Notes under the pieces: model-generated
Told to the model about the DNA's origin: nothing
The model's database searches: none
Seen by the model: the letters and a program-made list of their open reading frames with translations, nothing else
In this document: positions 1-6,347 of the stretch, piece by piece
Layout: the number at the start of each line of letters is the position of its first letter
Position numbering within the stretch: position 1 is the stretch's first letter
Assembly: GCA_902795835.1 (NCBI GenBank)
Contig: CADBNA010000175.1
Coordinates: forward strand, 1-6,347
Source: an uncultured Lachnospiraceae bacterium
GTDB lineage: Bacteria; Bacillota_A; Clostridia; Lachnospirales; Lachnospiraceae
DNA length: 6,347 nt
Direction: 5' to 3'
Program-made: the position numbers and the translations under genes

Positions 1-1077
1 CCGTTCCTGCTCCAGAAGCTGTTCCTGCAGGTGAATCCGCTCCTCCAGCTCCTGATGCTTCACTCTGTTCTCGACCTCTGCAGCCTCCCTCTCCAGAGCG
101 GTCTTCGCAGAATTGCGGGTCTGCATAATAATGACGCCGAACAGGCCGATCAGCACCAGAGCCGTCAGAGCGGACTGCAGCAGACTCCGCCGGATGATCC
201 CCTGCGTAACCTTCGCAATCTGCTGACTGATCACGCTCTCGCGGATCAGGTATGTCAGCAGCCAGTCTGTTTCGGGCACCGGGACATAGCTCAGGGTCTC
301 CTGAATACCATCATAGGTAAAAGAGACCGAGCCCTTTCTCCCCTCTTCAAAATCTGTGAGGAATTCCTCCAGAGATGATCCTTCATTGAATTCCGCCCGG
401 TCCATGGCCTGCAGAAGATTGTCCTCCATAGCAAGCCCGCCCAGAACGGTATTGCTCAGGGCCACCCCGTCATGGGTATAGATATTGCAGAACGTAGTTC
501 CCTGATTCTGAGATGACATGGAAGCGCCCTTCAGCATCACATCCATATCGATCTCCATAAAGCAGACTACCAGCTCTTCTCCGTTAAACGGGAGATGGTC
601 GACAGGAACGGCAATGACGACCTTCTTGTCGGAACCCGACAGGTTTTTGACCGAGATCTCGGCAGACGTGATGGTGTGATAATCAAATTCATACTGGTCT
701 ATATCCGTCTGCGGCCCGAGTGCCGTATAGATCAGCCCGTTGGAATCAACAAAAGCAAACTTTTCCAGATTGAACAGCTTTTTCATGCGCGCCTGATAGG
801 CCTGCAGATGGGCGGTATCACTGAGATCCTCATCTGTCAGCATTTCTATAGCTATTTCAATCACATTTACGTTATCGTTCAGATTGTCTTCTACCACCTG
901 CTCCCGGCGGCCGGCCAGCTCGTCCAGGTACAGAAGGCTGACAGAGCGCACGGCCTTCTCCGTTTCACGTCTCGCAGTTCTTCCGGTCCAGATGGTTCCT
1001 GCGATCAGGATGACTGCCACCAGAATGCCGCCCAGAACGGCAAGCTTCACGGTTTCGTTTTCTTTCCTGCTCTTCAT
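1..1077 (-). CDS. Two-TM Cache-type sensor protein, N-terminal part (runs off left edge)
   Basis: The minus strand is open from an ATG at 1077 to the first base of the window (359 codons, no stop), so the C-terminal part is missing. The protein starts MKSRKENETVK and has a first membrane helix at about residues 11-30. An extracytoplasmic region of roughly 268 residues follows, then a second helix at about 299-318. A charged heptad-like stretch (about 325-359, ending EEEI-like with ERIHLQEQLLEQER) looks like a signalling coiled coil. The outer domain has Cache-like motifs: FVDSNGLIYT near residue 113 and VPVPETDWLLTYLI shortly before the second helix. I see no clear amino-acid-binding dCache signature. 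Shine-Dalgarno AGGAGA (complement of 1086-1091) lies 8 bases before the ATG. In Clostridia such N-termini usually precede a histidine kinase (often hybrid) or a GGDEF domain; which one cannot be seen here. Ligand unknown. Confidence 0.87.
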   Translation of the reverse strand, partial: MKSRKENETVKLAVLGGILVAVILIAGTIWTGRTARRETEKAVRSVSLLYLDELAGRREQVVEDNLNDNVNVIEIAIEMLTDEDLSDTAHLQAYQARMKKLFNLEKFAFVDSNGLIYTALGPQTDIDQYEFDYHTITSAEISVKNLSGSDKKVVIAVPVDHLPFNGEELVVCFMEIDMDVMLKGASMSSQNQGTTFCNIYTHDGVALSNTVLGGLAMEDNLLQAMDRAEFNEGSSLEEFLTDFEEGRKGSVSFTYDGIQETLSYVPVPETDWLLTYLIRESVISQQIAKVTQGIIRRSLLQSALTALVLIGLFGVIIMQTRNSAKTALEREAAEVENRVKHQELEERIHLQEQLLEQER

Positions 1078-1115
1078 CTTGATCTTCTCCTGTCATTTAC
1101 ACATACTTAATAAAC

Positions 1116-1124
1116 AGTATATCA
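1116..1124 (-). promoter_or_regulatory. Candidate extended -10 for the sensor gene
   Basis: On the minus strand this reads TGATATACT, an extended -10 (TG-n-TATACT). Transcription would start near 1109 and give a leader of about 30 bases containing the AGGAGA site. No acceptable -35 hexamer is found 16-18 bases upstream (the 17-base spacing gives ACCCCG), so the call depends on the extended -10 alone. Confidence 0.35.
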
Positions 1125-1193
1125 TAAAAATAAAATATCGGGGTCACATTCTTACTTATTTTGAGACAACAGCAATTAAACAGCTTCACAATC

Positions 1194-1222
1194 TTGAAAT
1201 TCGCCGTTTACGATGGTATAGT
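1194..1222 (+). promoter_or_regulatory. Sigma-A type promoter of the liv operon
   Basis: TTGAAA (1194-1199) and TATAGT (1217-1222) are separated by exactly 17 bases. The -10 is extended by TG at 1214-1215. Transcription would begin around 1228-1230, about 43 bases before the livJ ATG. Both hexamers differ from the vegetative consensus at only one or two positions, so this should be a fairly strong promoter. It is the only good one seen upstream of the five liv genes. A small dyad, TTCA-N6-TGAA (1185-1198), overlaps the -35 box. Confidence 0.75.
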
Positions 1223-1251
1223 TTCATTATGTATCTTCTAAAATACATGAA
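1223..1251 (+). promoter_or_regulatory. Inverted repeat over the predicted livJ transcription start
   Basis: ATGTAT (1229-1234) and ATACAT (1243-1248) form perfect 6-bp arms around an 8-base loop. The arms extend by TTC (1223-1225) against GAA (1249-1251) across a 3-base bulge. The repeat begins just after the -10 box and ends 7 bases before the Shine-Dalgarno sequence, so it could be a repressor site or a small leader hairpin. The arms are AT-rich, and chance is a real alternative. Confidence 0.3.
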
Positions 1252-1271
1252 TTGAGAGAGGAGAATGACGT

Positions 1272-2438
1272 ATGAAAAAGCATTTTTCAGCTGTTTTGGC
1301 TGCAGGCCTTCTGGCCCTGGCAGTCGGTGCGGTGCCGGTACTGGCAGACACAGTGACGATCGGCGTGTATGAGCCGGCGTCCGGAGACAACGGCGCGGGC
1401 GGCAAACAGGAGACGCTGGGCATCCAGTACGCAAACAGCGTATGCCCGACGGTAGAGATCGGCGGCACGGAATATGATGTGCAGCTCGACATCGTTGACA
1501 ATGAGTCTTCTAACGACAAGGGACCGTCTGCCGCTTCCAAGCTGGTGGGCGACGGCGTTTCGGTCGTGCTGGGTTCCTACGGCTCCGGCGTTTCGATCGC
1601 GGCATCTGATATCTTTAAAGAGGGAGGTGTCCCCGCCATCGGCGTCACCTGCACGAATCCGCAGGTCACGCAGGGCAACACCCACTATTTCCGGATCTGC
1701 TTCCTTGACCCGTTCCAGGGCAGCGTTCTGGCGAATTTTGCAAATAGCACCTTCGGGGCCAAGAAGGCCTATGTTCTCGCCAAGCTCGGCGATGACTATT
1801 CACAGGGCCTGGCATTCTACTTCACAAAGGCATTTGAGGAGCTTGGCGGAGAAGTTGTGAAAGCAGACTTCCCGGACGGCAACAGCGACTTCACTTCCTA
1901 CATCACCGATGCAAAGAACCAGGGATGCGACGTCTTCTTTACACCGACCTCCACGGAGGCTGCCGCAAACACGATCGAGCAGGCTGCCGCACAGGGTCTG
2001 GGTATCCCGCTTCTGGCCGGCGACACCTGGGATTCCAATGTCATCCTGAATGCAGCCAAGGGCAAAGATGTGGAAATCTACGTCACGACCTTCTATCAGG
2101 AAGGCGGCGATGAAGAGTTTGACACCGGCATGAAGGAATTCATCAACTCCGATCCGACCAATCTGGCAAACAACGGCGGAGATGACACGGTAGCAGCCGT
2201 AACGGCAATGGGCTATGACGCATACTTCACGGCACTTGAGGCACTGAAGGCAGCCGGTTCGCCAGATCCTGCCGCAGTAAACGAGGCGCTCTGGACCACA
2301 ACCTGCGAAGGCGTGACCGGACATATCGAGTTCGATTCTGAAAACGGCGACGCCGTGAGGGATTCCGCTTACGTAAAGACAGCAAATACCGAGACGGGTG
2401 CCTGGGACTTCGTAAGCGTCCAGACAGTCGCAGAATAA
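1272..2438 (+). CDS. livJ: Branched-chain/hydrophobic amino acid ABC transporter, substrate-binding protein
   Basis: The 388-residue protein captures the substrate outside the membrane and delivers it to LivHM. It belongs to the periplasmic-binding type I (Leu/Ile/Val) family, seen in TVTIGVYEPASGDNGAGG (28-45), VVLGSYGSGVSIA (98-110), VPAIGVTCTNP (120-130) and the YFRICFLDPFQG stretch (139-150). The alternating alpha/beta pattern of two lobes runs to the C-terminus. The start is fixed by AGGAG (1259-1263), 8 bases before the ATG, and by the signal peptide: KK at 2-3, a hydrophobic core at about 5-21, and V23-L24-A25 before D26, which fits signal peptidase I. There is no lipobox; the first cysteine is C58, well inside the folded domain. 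Mature sequence begins directly with the first beta strand, without the linker usual in lipoproteins. Leu/Ile/Val is the likely substrate class by operon context, but related proteins bind other amino acids or amides. It could equally be called livK. Confidence 0.93.
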   Translation: MKKHFSAVLAAGLLALAVGAVPVLADTVTIGVYEPASGDNGAGGKQETLGIQYANSVCPTVEIGGTEYDVQLDIVDNESSNDKGPSAASKLVGDGVSVVLGSYGSGVSIAASDIFKEGGVPAIGVTCTNPQVTQGNTHYFRICFLDPFQGSVLANFANSTFGAKKAYVLAKLGDDYSQGLAFYFTKAFEELGGEVVKADFPDGNSDFTSYITDAKNQGCDVFFTPTSTEAAANTIEQAAAQGLGIPLLAGDTWDSNVILNAAKGKDVEIYVTTFYQEGGDEEFDTGMKEFINSDPTNLANNGGDDTVAAVTAMGYDAYFTALEALKAAGSPDPAAVNEALWTTTCEGVTGHIEFDSENGDAVRDSAYVKTANTETGAWDFVSVQTVAE

Positions 2439-2479
2439 ATCATATTGCTGCATTCGTCACCGTAAACTGAAATACTTTG

Positions 2480-2504
2480 CGGGCTGCCTCTGACGGGCAG
2501 CCCG
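2480..2504 (+). promoter_or_regulatory. Intercistronic GC hairpin between livJ and livH
   Basis: CGGGCTGCC (2480-2488) pairs perfectly with GGCAGCCCG (2496-2504) around a 7-base loop; G2479-T2505 can add a wobble pair. The next bases are TGTTGCTAC, with no U-run, so this is not a standard intrinsic terminator. Lying 42 bases after the livJ stop and before the livH ribosome site, it fits a 3' stabiliser or partial terminator/processing signal that lets livJ be expressed above the downstream genes. That role is inferred. Confidence 0.6.
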
Positions 2505-2528
2505 TGTTGCTACAGGAGAAAAGATTCT

Positions 2529-3413
2529 ATGGAATGGCTCAGCAGAAATCTTCCCTATCTGATGGCGGGCATATCCGTGGGCGGGCAATACGCGCTGATC
2601 TCGATCGGCTACACCATGGTTTACGGCATCCTCCGCCTCATCAATTTCGCACATGGTGATATCTTCATGTGTGCGGGACTCATTATGGTGTATGCGTCCA
2701 CCGTCATGCCGTGGTACCTCGCCATGCCTCTCGTCATTGTCTCAACTGTTGTCATAGGCTTCCTCGTGGAAAGAGCCGCGTACAAGCCGCTCCGCTCCGC
2801 GCCCCGCATGTCGGTCATGATCTCCGCGATCGGCGTATCCTACCTGCTGCAGAACCTGGCTCTGTACATCACAGGCGGCCTTGCGCAGCAGTACCCGCCG
2901 ATTCCGTGGATCTCTGACGTCATCACCGTCTTCGGTGTGACGACAAAGCGCGTCACCGTGATCACCCCTCCGCTGGTCATTCTGCTCGTCATCGGCCTCG
3001 TCTTCCTCATTCACAGGACAAAAATAGGCATGGCCATGCGCGCGGCCTCAAAGGATTTTGAAACCTCACAGCTGATGGGCATTAAAATCAACTCTGTCAT
3101 CAGCTTCACTTTCATCATAGGGTCTTTCCTCGCTGCAGTCGGCAGCTTCCTGTTCTTCTCCAACTACACGGGCGTGACGCCCGTCGTCGGCGCGATGCCG
3201 GGCCTCAAGGCCTTTGTCGCTGCGGTGTTCGGAGGAATCGGATCAATCCCCGGGGCGGTGATCGGCGCTTTTATCATCGGCATCTGTGAGAATATCATCA
3301 AAGGGCTGGGCTGGACGACTTTCTCTGACGCCTTTACCTTTGCGCTCCTGATCGTTGTGCTGATCTGGAGGCCGACCGGCCTCTTCGGCGAAGCAGCCGC
3401 AGACAAGGTCTGA
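2529..3413 (+). CDS. livH: Branched-chain amino acid ABC transporter permease LivH
   Basis: This 294-residue inner-membrane permease forms half of the transport channel with LivM. It is hydrophobic throughout, with about eight predicted membrane segments. Family motifs are visible: YTMVYGILRLINFAHGD (28-44), the cytoplasmic loop GMAMRAASKDFETSQLMGI (167-185) that should contact an ATPase, GLKAFVAAVFGGIGSIPGA (225-243) and the C-terminal RPTGLFG (281-287). Length matches the usual 285-310 residues. The ATG at 2529 is preceded by AGGAG (2514-2518) at 10 bases; the internal Met12 lacks such a site and would remove the conserved N-terminus. It lies 90 bases after livJ, the widest gap in the operon, and 16 bases before livM. 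Confidence 0.95.
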   Translation: MEWLSRNLPYLMAGISVGGQYALISIGYTMVYGILRLINFAHGDIFMCAGLIMVYASTVMPWYLAMPLVIVSTVVIGFLVERAAYKPLRSAPRMSVMISAIGVSYLLQNLALYITGGLAQQYPPIPWISDVITVFGVTTKRVTVITPPLVILLVIGLVFLIHRTKIGMAMRAASKDFETSQLMGIKINSVISFTFIIGSFLAAVGSFLFFSNYTGVTPVVGAMPGLKAFVAAVFGGIGSIPGAVIGAFIIGICENIIKGLGWTTFSDAFTFALLIVVLIWRPTGLFGEAAADKV

Positions 3414-3429
3414 GAAGGGAGGACGCATC

Positions 3430-4500
3430 ATGAGCAAAAAACAGGAAGTAACTGCAAATGTGGTCCTGATCGGCGCTTTCCTCCTTTTCCTCTTCCTGTT
3501 GGAAAGAGCTCTTCCGTCGACATCCATGCTGTTCACCGTGCTGAAAAAGGGCGCCATCTATGCGCTTGTCGCCGTATCGATGAATCTCCTGAACGGTTTT
3601 ACCGGGCTCTTTTCGCTCGGCCAGGCGGGATTCATGCTGGTCGGCGCCTATACCTACGGTGTGCTGACAATTCCGGTTGCCGACCGCGCCAATGTATATA
3701 TGTATTTTGACGGCGGTCTCATACAGTTCGCCCTGCATCCGATTATCGCAATTGTGCTGGCAGGCGTATTCGCCGGCTTCTTCGCCTATCTGATCGGCCT
3801 TCCGGTGCTCCGCCTGAAAAGCGACTACCTCGCCATCGCGACCCTGGGATTCGCGGAGATCATCAGGGCCATCTTTCAGTGGGACAAGCTCGGCCCGGTC
3901 ACAAACGGGTCAAATCTCCTGCGCAATTATCCCAGCTACAAGAGCCTGCTCTTTTATTTCATTGCATCAGGTCTCTGCATCGCCCTCATCGTCATGCTGA
4001 TTAACTCCACCTACGGGCGGGCTTTCAAGGCCATCCGCGATGACGAAGTCGCGGCGGAAGCCATGGGAATCAACCTCGCGCATCACAAACAGATCGCGTT
4101 TGTGGTGAGCTCCTTTTTTGCCGGCGTGTCCGGCGCGCTGCTGGCCATGTATCAGACCTCCGTGCAGGCAGCCATGTTCAAATCGGCCATGACCTATGAG
4201 ATCCTTCTCATCGTCGTCATCGGCGGTATCGGGTCCGTCACCGGCAGCTGCATCAGTTCCTTCCTCTTTATCATTCTCTCAGAGTGGCTCCTCCGCTTCC
4301 TCGATTCGGATACGTATATCGGCAGTTTCCACGTGCCGCTTCTGCGGTCCGGCTTCCGAAAGGTCGTATTTGCCGTTATCATCATGATCATCGTGCTGTT
4401 TTTCCGGCAGGGCATCATGGGGACAAGGGAGTTCTCGGTGCGGCGCATAGCAGAACGCATCACAGGCAGGAAAGCGAAGGGAGGCAGCGGGCATGACTGA
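3430..4500 (+). CDS. livM: Branched-chain amino acid ABC transporter permease LivM
   Basis: This is the second permease subunit, 356 residues, partner of LivH. Motifs in order: an N-terminal helix (about 10-25), SMNLLNGFTGLFSLGQAGF (50-68), LRLKSDYLAIATLGFAEII (127-145), the ATPase-coupling loop YGRAFKAIRDDEVAAEAMG (195-213), SSFFAGVSGALLAMY (227-241), and TYEILLIVVIGGIGSVTGS (255-273). It ends in a basic cytoplasmic tail (338-356). Start ATG follows AGGGAGG (3416-3422) at 7 bases, and only 16 bases separate it from livH. Its last 8 bases overlap livG (ATGACTGA), so the two are probably translationally coupled. The loop around 83-97 (ADRANVYMYFDGGLI) between early helices is predicted to be extracytoplasmic. 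Length is typical of Gram-positive LivM; the E. coli protein is longer. Confidence 0.95.
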   Translation: MSKKQEVTANVVLIGAFLLFLFLLERALPSTSMLFTVLKKGAIYALVAVSMNLLNGFTGLFSLGQAGFMLVGAYTYGVLTIPVADRANVYMYFDGGLIQFALHPIIAIVLAGVFAGFFAYLIGLPVLRLKSDYLAIATLGFAEIIRAIFQWDKLGPVTNGSNLLRNYPSYKSLLFYFIASGLCIALIVMLINSTYGRAFKAIRDDEVAAEAMGINLAHHKQIAFVVSSFFAGVSGALLAMYQTSVQAAMFKSAMTYEILLIVVIGGIGSVTGSCISSFLFIILSEWLLRFLDSDTYIGSFHVPLLRSGFRKVVFAVIIMIIVLFFRQGIMGTREFSVRRIAERITGRKAKGGSGHD

Positions 4501-5327
4501 TAACGTACTGAAAATCGAGCATGTCACGATGCAGTTTGGCGGCGTCGTGGCGGTGGACGATCTGAACCTTGAGGTAAACCGCGGCGAAATTGTCTCCCTC
4601 ATCGGGCCTAACGGCGCGGGAAAAACCACTGCCTTCAACGTCATTACGGGCGTATATCCGCCCACGAACGGCGCCGTGTATTTCGAGGGTAATAAAATAG
4701 TTGAAAATCATCCCCGCGGAAAAATGAAGAAGCTGTATAACGGCGAACATGTGGATGATTATACGAAAACTCTCGCGCCGACCCCGGACAAAATCACAAA
4801 ACTGGGAATCGCCCGCACGTTCCAGAACATCCGGCTTTTCAAAAGCCAGACCGTATTTGAAAACATCCTCATCGCGGAACATCTCCGCCGCACGAGCAAT
4901 CTCTTTACCGCCACCCTTCACCTGAACGGCGCGGAAGAAAAACAGATGAGGGAAGAGGCGGACCGTCTCCTCGGCATCCTTGGCCTGGAAGACGTGCGCA
5001 ACGAACCTGCCACCTCCCTGCCTTACGGAAAACAGCGCCGCCTTGAGATCGCACGGGCACTGGCTACCAAACCCAGCCTGCTGCTTCTGGATGAGCCTGC
5101 AGCCGGCATGAACCCGCAGGAGACCGTTGAGCTCACCAATTTCATCGGGCAGATCCGCGATGACTTCGGGCTTACGATCTTTATGATCGAACACCATATG
5201 GACCTTGTCATGGAAATCTCCGAGCGGATCTATGTGCTCGATTTCGGACGTCTCATCTCGCATGGAACGGCCGAAGAGGTGCAGAACGATCCCAAGGTTA
5301 TCAGTGCATATCTGGGGGTGCAGGAGG

Positions 5328-5335
<8 letters not shown>
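4493..5335 (+). CDS. livG: Branched-chain amino acid ABC transporter ATPase LivG
   Basis: This 280-residue cytoplasmic ATPase works with LivF to power import through LivHM. Motifs: Walker A GPNGAGKT (38-45), Q-loop Q111 in [10 protein letters not shown], signature [15 protein letters not shown] (176-190), Walker B LLLLDEP (196-202) and switch histidine H234 in [10 protein letters not shown]. The signature is the LivG form (YGxQRR) rather than textbook LSGGQ, as expected for this family. An insertion of roughly 25 residues (about 76-100, [14 protein letters not shown]...) sits between the Walker A region and the Q-loop; it is charged and lengthens the protein over the usual 250-260. The conserved ENHPRGK and [10 protein letters not shown] flank it, so the frame is intact. 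Start is set by AGGGAGG (4478-4484) at 8 bases. It overlaps livM and livF by 8 bases each. Confidence 0.95.
5322..5330 (+). promoter_or_regulatory. Zero-spaced Shine-Dalgarno at the livF start
   Basis: A perfect AGGAGG (5322-5327) abuts the livF ATG (5328-5330) with no spacer, too close for normal initiation. The livG stop TAA (5333-5335) follows within the overlap ATGAGTAA. A weaker GGGGG (5314-5318), 9 bases before the ATG, may serve instead. The arrangement suggests livF is translated mainly by ribosomes finishing livG and reinitiating. No other in-frame ATG, GTG or TTG lies in the few codons around it. Confidence 0.5.
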
Positions 5336-6050
<715 letters not shown>

Positions 6051-6056
6051 GAAAGG

Positions 6057-6081
6057 CTAAGTATTACTAAGTATTACTAAG
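6057..6081 (+). repeat. Tandem 10-bp repeat after livF
   Basis: CTAAGTATTA occurs twice (6057-6066 and 6067-6076), followed by a half copy CTAAG (6077-6081) that leads into the left arm of the palindromic element. Because the period is 10, the three TAA triplets (6058, 6068, 6078) fall in three different frames, stopping all + frames just after livF. Confidence 0.8.
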
Positions 6082-6235
6082 CATGTGAGGTGCATATATA
6101 TTCTTACGGAAAACGCTTGCGCTCTTTCTCGACGCAGCGGTACTAAGCTCAAACTTCGTGCTTACGCACTTGTTTTCGCTAAGTGCCGGCGTCTGCGAAG
6201 GTTTCCTTCAGAAGATATATGCACCTCACATGCTT
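6079..6235 (+). repeat. 157-base palindromic element folding into one long hairpin
   Basis: The ends are a perfect 21-bp inverted repeat (6079-6099 against 6215-6235; starts AAGCATGTGAGG, ends CCTCACATGCTT). After one mismatch, TTCT (6101-6104) pairs with AGAA (6210-6213). Inward pairing continues: GGAAA 6108-6112 with TTTCC 6202-6206; CTT 6116-6118 with AAG 6198-6200; CGC 6120-6122 with GCG 6195-6197; GACGC 6131-6135 with GCGTC 6189-6193; CGGTACT 6138-6144 with AGTGCCG 6182-6188 (one G-U); AGC 6146-6148 with GCT 6178-6180; AAAC 6151-6154 with GTTT 6172-6175; and GTGC 6158-6161 with GCAC 6166-6169 around a TTAC loop. That gives about 60 pairs by hand. No protein gene is credible inside. It could be a MITE-like mobile repeat, a structured RNA or a termination/processing element; the sequence alone does not decide. 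Confidence 0.8.
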
Positions 6236-6238
6236 TAT

Positions 6239-6260
6239 TATATGCACCTCGCGTGTTTTT
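6239..6260 (+). repeat. Second copy of the element's right arm, ending in a T-run
   Basis: TATATGCACCTC (6239-6250) repeats 6216-6227 with a 23-base period, and CGCGTGTTTTT (6250-6260) matches the continuation of copy one with three transitions. All three changes (A6228 to G6251, A6230 to G6253, C6233 to T6256) leave G-U pairs with the left arm 6079-6098 in + strand RNA. Five Ts (6256-6260) end the copy, so pairing with the left arm would make a terminator-like stem plus U-tract for the liv transcript. The loop would be far longer than in ordinary terminators. Confidence 0.6.
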
Positions 6261-6347
6261 CCAGGCGATTGCGAAAGTCTGCGGGAGAGAAATTGTGTGA
6301 ACATTTCAAACAATCTGCACAAGCATTAGAACTTCTGCATGAACGGA
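6261..6347. other. Right-edge sequence without a supported gene
   Basis: No stop occurs on the + strand in the frame containing TTG at 6293 (preceded by GGGAG at 6283-6287, 5 bases away), which reads LCEHFKQSAQALELLHER to the edge. A minus-strand frame is also open from the edge to a TAA near 6238-6240 (ending RNRLEKHARCI). Either might be the end of a neighbouring gene, but neither has family resemblance and both are short enough to arise by chance. Confidence 0.25.

Larger units (their letters stand above)
1078..1271. other. Divergent intergenic region (sensor gene / livJ)
   Basis: These 194 bases are clearly AT-rich against the GC-rich genes on both sides. They hold the start signals of two divergent transcripts: an extended -10 facing left near 1116-1124 and a full promoter facing right at 1194-1222. 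About 70 bases separate the two promoters, so they do not overlap. I see no T-box, riboswitch or leader peptide. The predicted livJ leader is only about 43 bases, too short for a classical amino acid attenuator. Confidence 0.6.

Noticed and set aside
595..1110. 171-codon + strand frame at the left side
   Set aside because: It is antisense to the sensor gene, whose minus-strand frame is uninterrupted for 359 codons, has two membrane helices, Cache-like motifs and a good Shine-Dalgarno sequence.
1229..1271. Possible T-box, riboswitch or leader-peptide attenuator before livJ
   Set aside because: With the mapped promoter motifs the leader is only about 43 bases and has no Leu/Ile/Val codon run or T-box sequence.
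1800..2453. 217-codon minus-strand frame opposite livJ
   Set aside because: Shadow of the livJ coding sequence, with no recognisable domain and no ribosome site.
5205..5327. 41-residue N-terminal extension of LivF
   Set aside because: It overlaps the 3' end of livG in another frame and matches no LivF N-terminus; the ATG at 5328 gives the normal 240-residue length.
6057..6260. CRISPR array or integron attC site
   Set aside because: The repeats are two or three copies with 10- or 23-base periods and no unique spacers, and there are no cas or integrase genes. The 157-base palindrome also lacks recognisable attC core sites.
6085..6300. 71-codon open frame after livF (starts MRCIYILTENACALSRR)
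   Set aside because: It starts inside the left arm and runs through the whole palindromic element, so its codons are dictated by the repeat. There is no plausible domain, and the only purine-rich stretch before it (GTGAGG) is part of the repeat arm itself. Likely a spurious frame of a non-coding repeat.

Overview
The window holds a complete five-gene branched-chain (hydrophobic) amino acid ABC importer operon on the + strand, livJ-livH-livM-livG-livF (1272-6050). A truncated, divergently transcribed membrane sensor gene precedes it (minus strand, 1077 to the left edge), and a strikingly palindromic, non-coding repeat element follows it (about 6057-6260). The GC-rich genes, purine-rich Shine-Dalgarno sites before nearly every gene, a clean sigma-A promoter and the type of Cache sensor all suggest a Bacillota, class Clostridia, most likely a Lachnospiraceae relative. 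That placement is inference from family resemblance; there is no rRNA or other marker in the window.

Layout. 1-1077 (minus): N-terminal 359 residues of a two-TM sensor with an extracellular Cache-like domain and the start of a coiled coil; its output domain lies beyond the left edge. 1078-1271: AT-rich divergent intergenic region with an extended -10 for the sensor gene and a strong promoter for livJ. 1272-2438: exported substrate-binding protein. 2439-2528: intercistronic gap with a strong GC hairpin that has no U-tract. 2529-3413 and 3430-4500: the two membrane permeases. 4493-5335 and 5328-6050: the two ATPases; livM/livG and livG/livF each overlap by 8 bases. 6051-6347: tandem 10-mers, a 157-base element that folds end to end on itself, a second copy of its right arm followed by five Ts, and about 85 bases without a convincing gene.

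How the genes work together. LivJ captures the amino acid outside the membrane, LivH and LivM form the transmembrane pathway, and LivG and LivF are the paired ATPases that drive import. The hairpin after livJ is placed where it could keep livJ mRNA more abundant than the rest, which would suit a binding protein needed in excess. The most unusual points are the binding protein's lack of a lipobox cysteine, the 3' palindromic element with its wobble-compatible second arm, and the zero-spaced Shine-Dalgarno sequence at livF.
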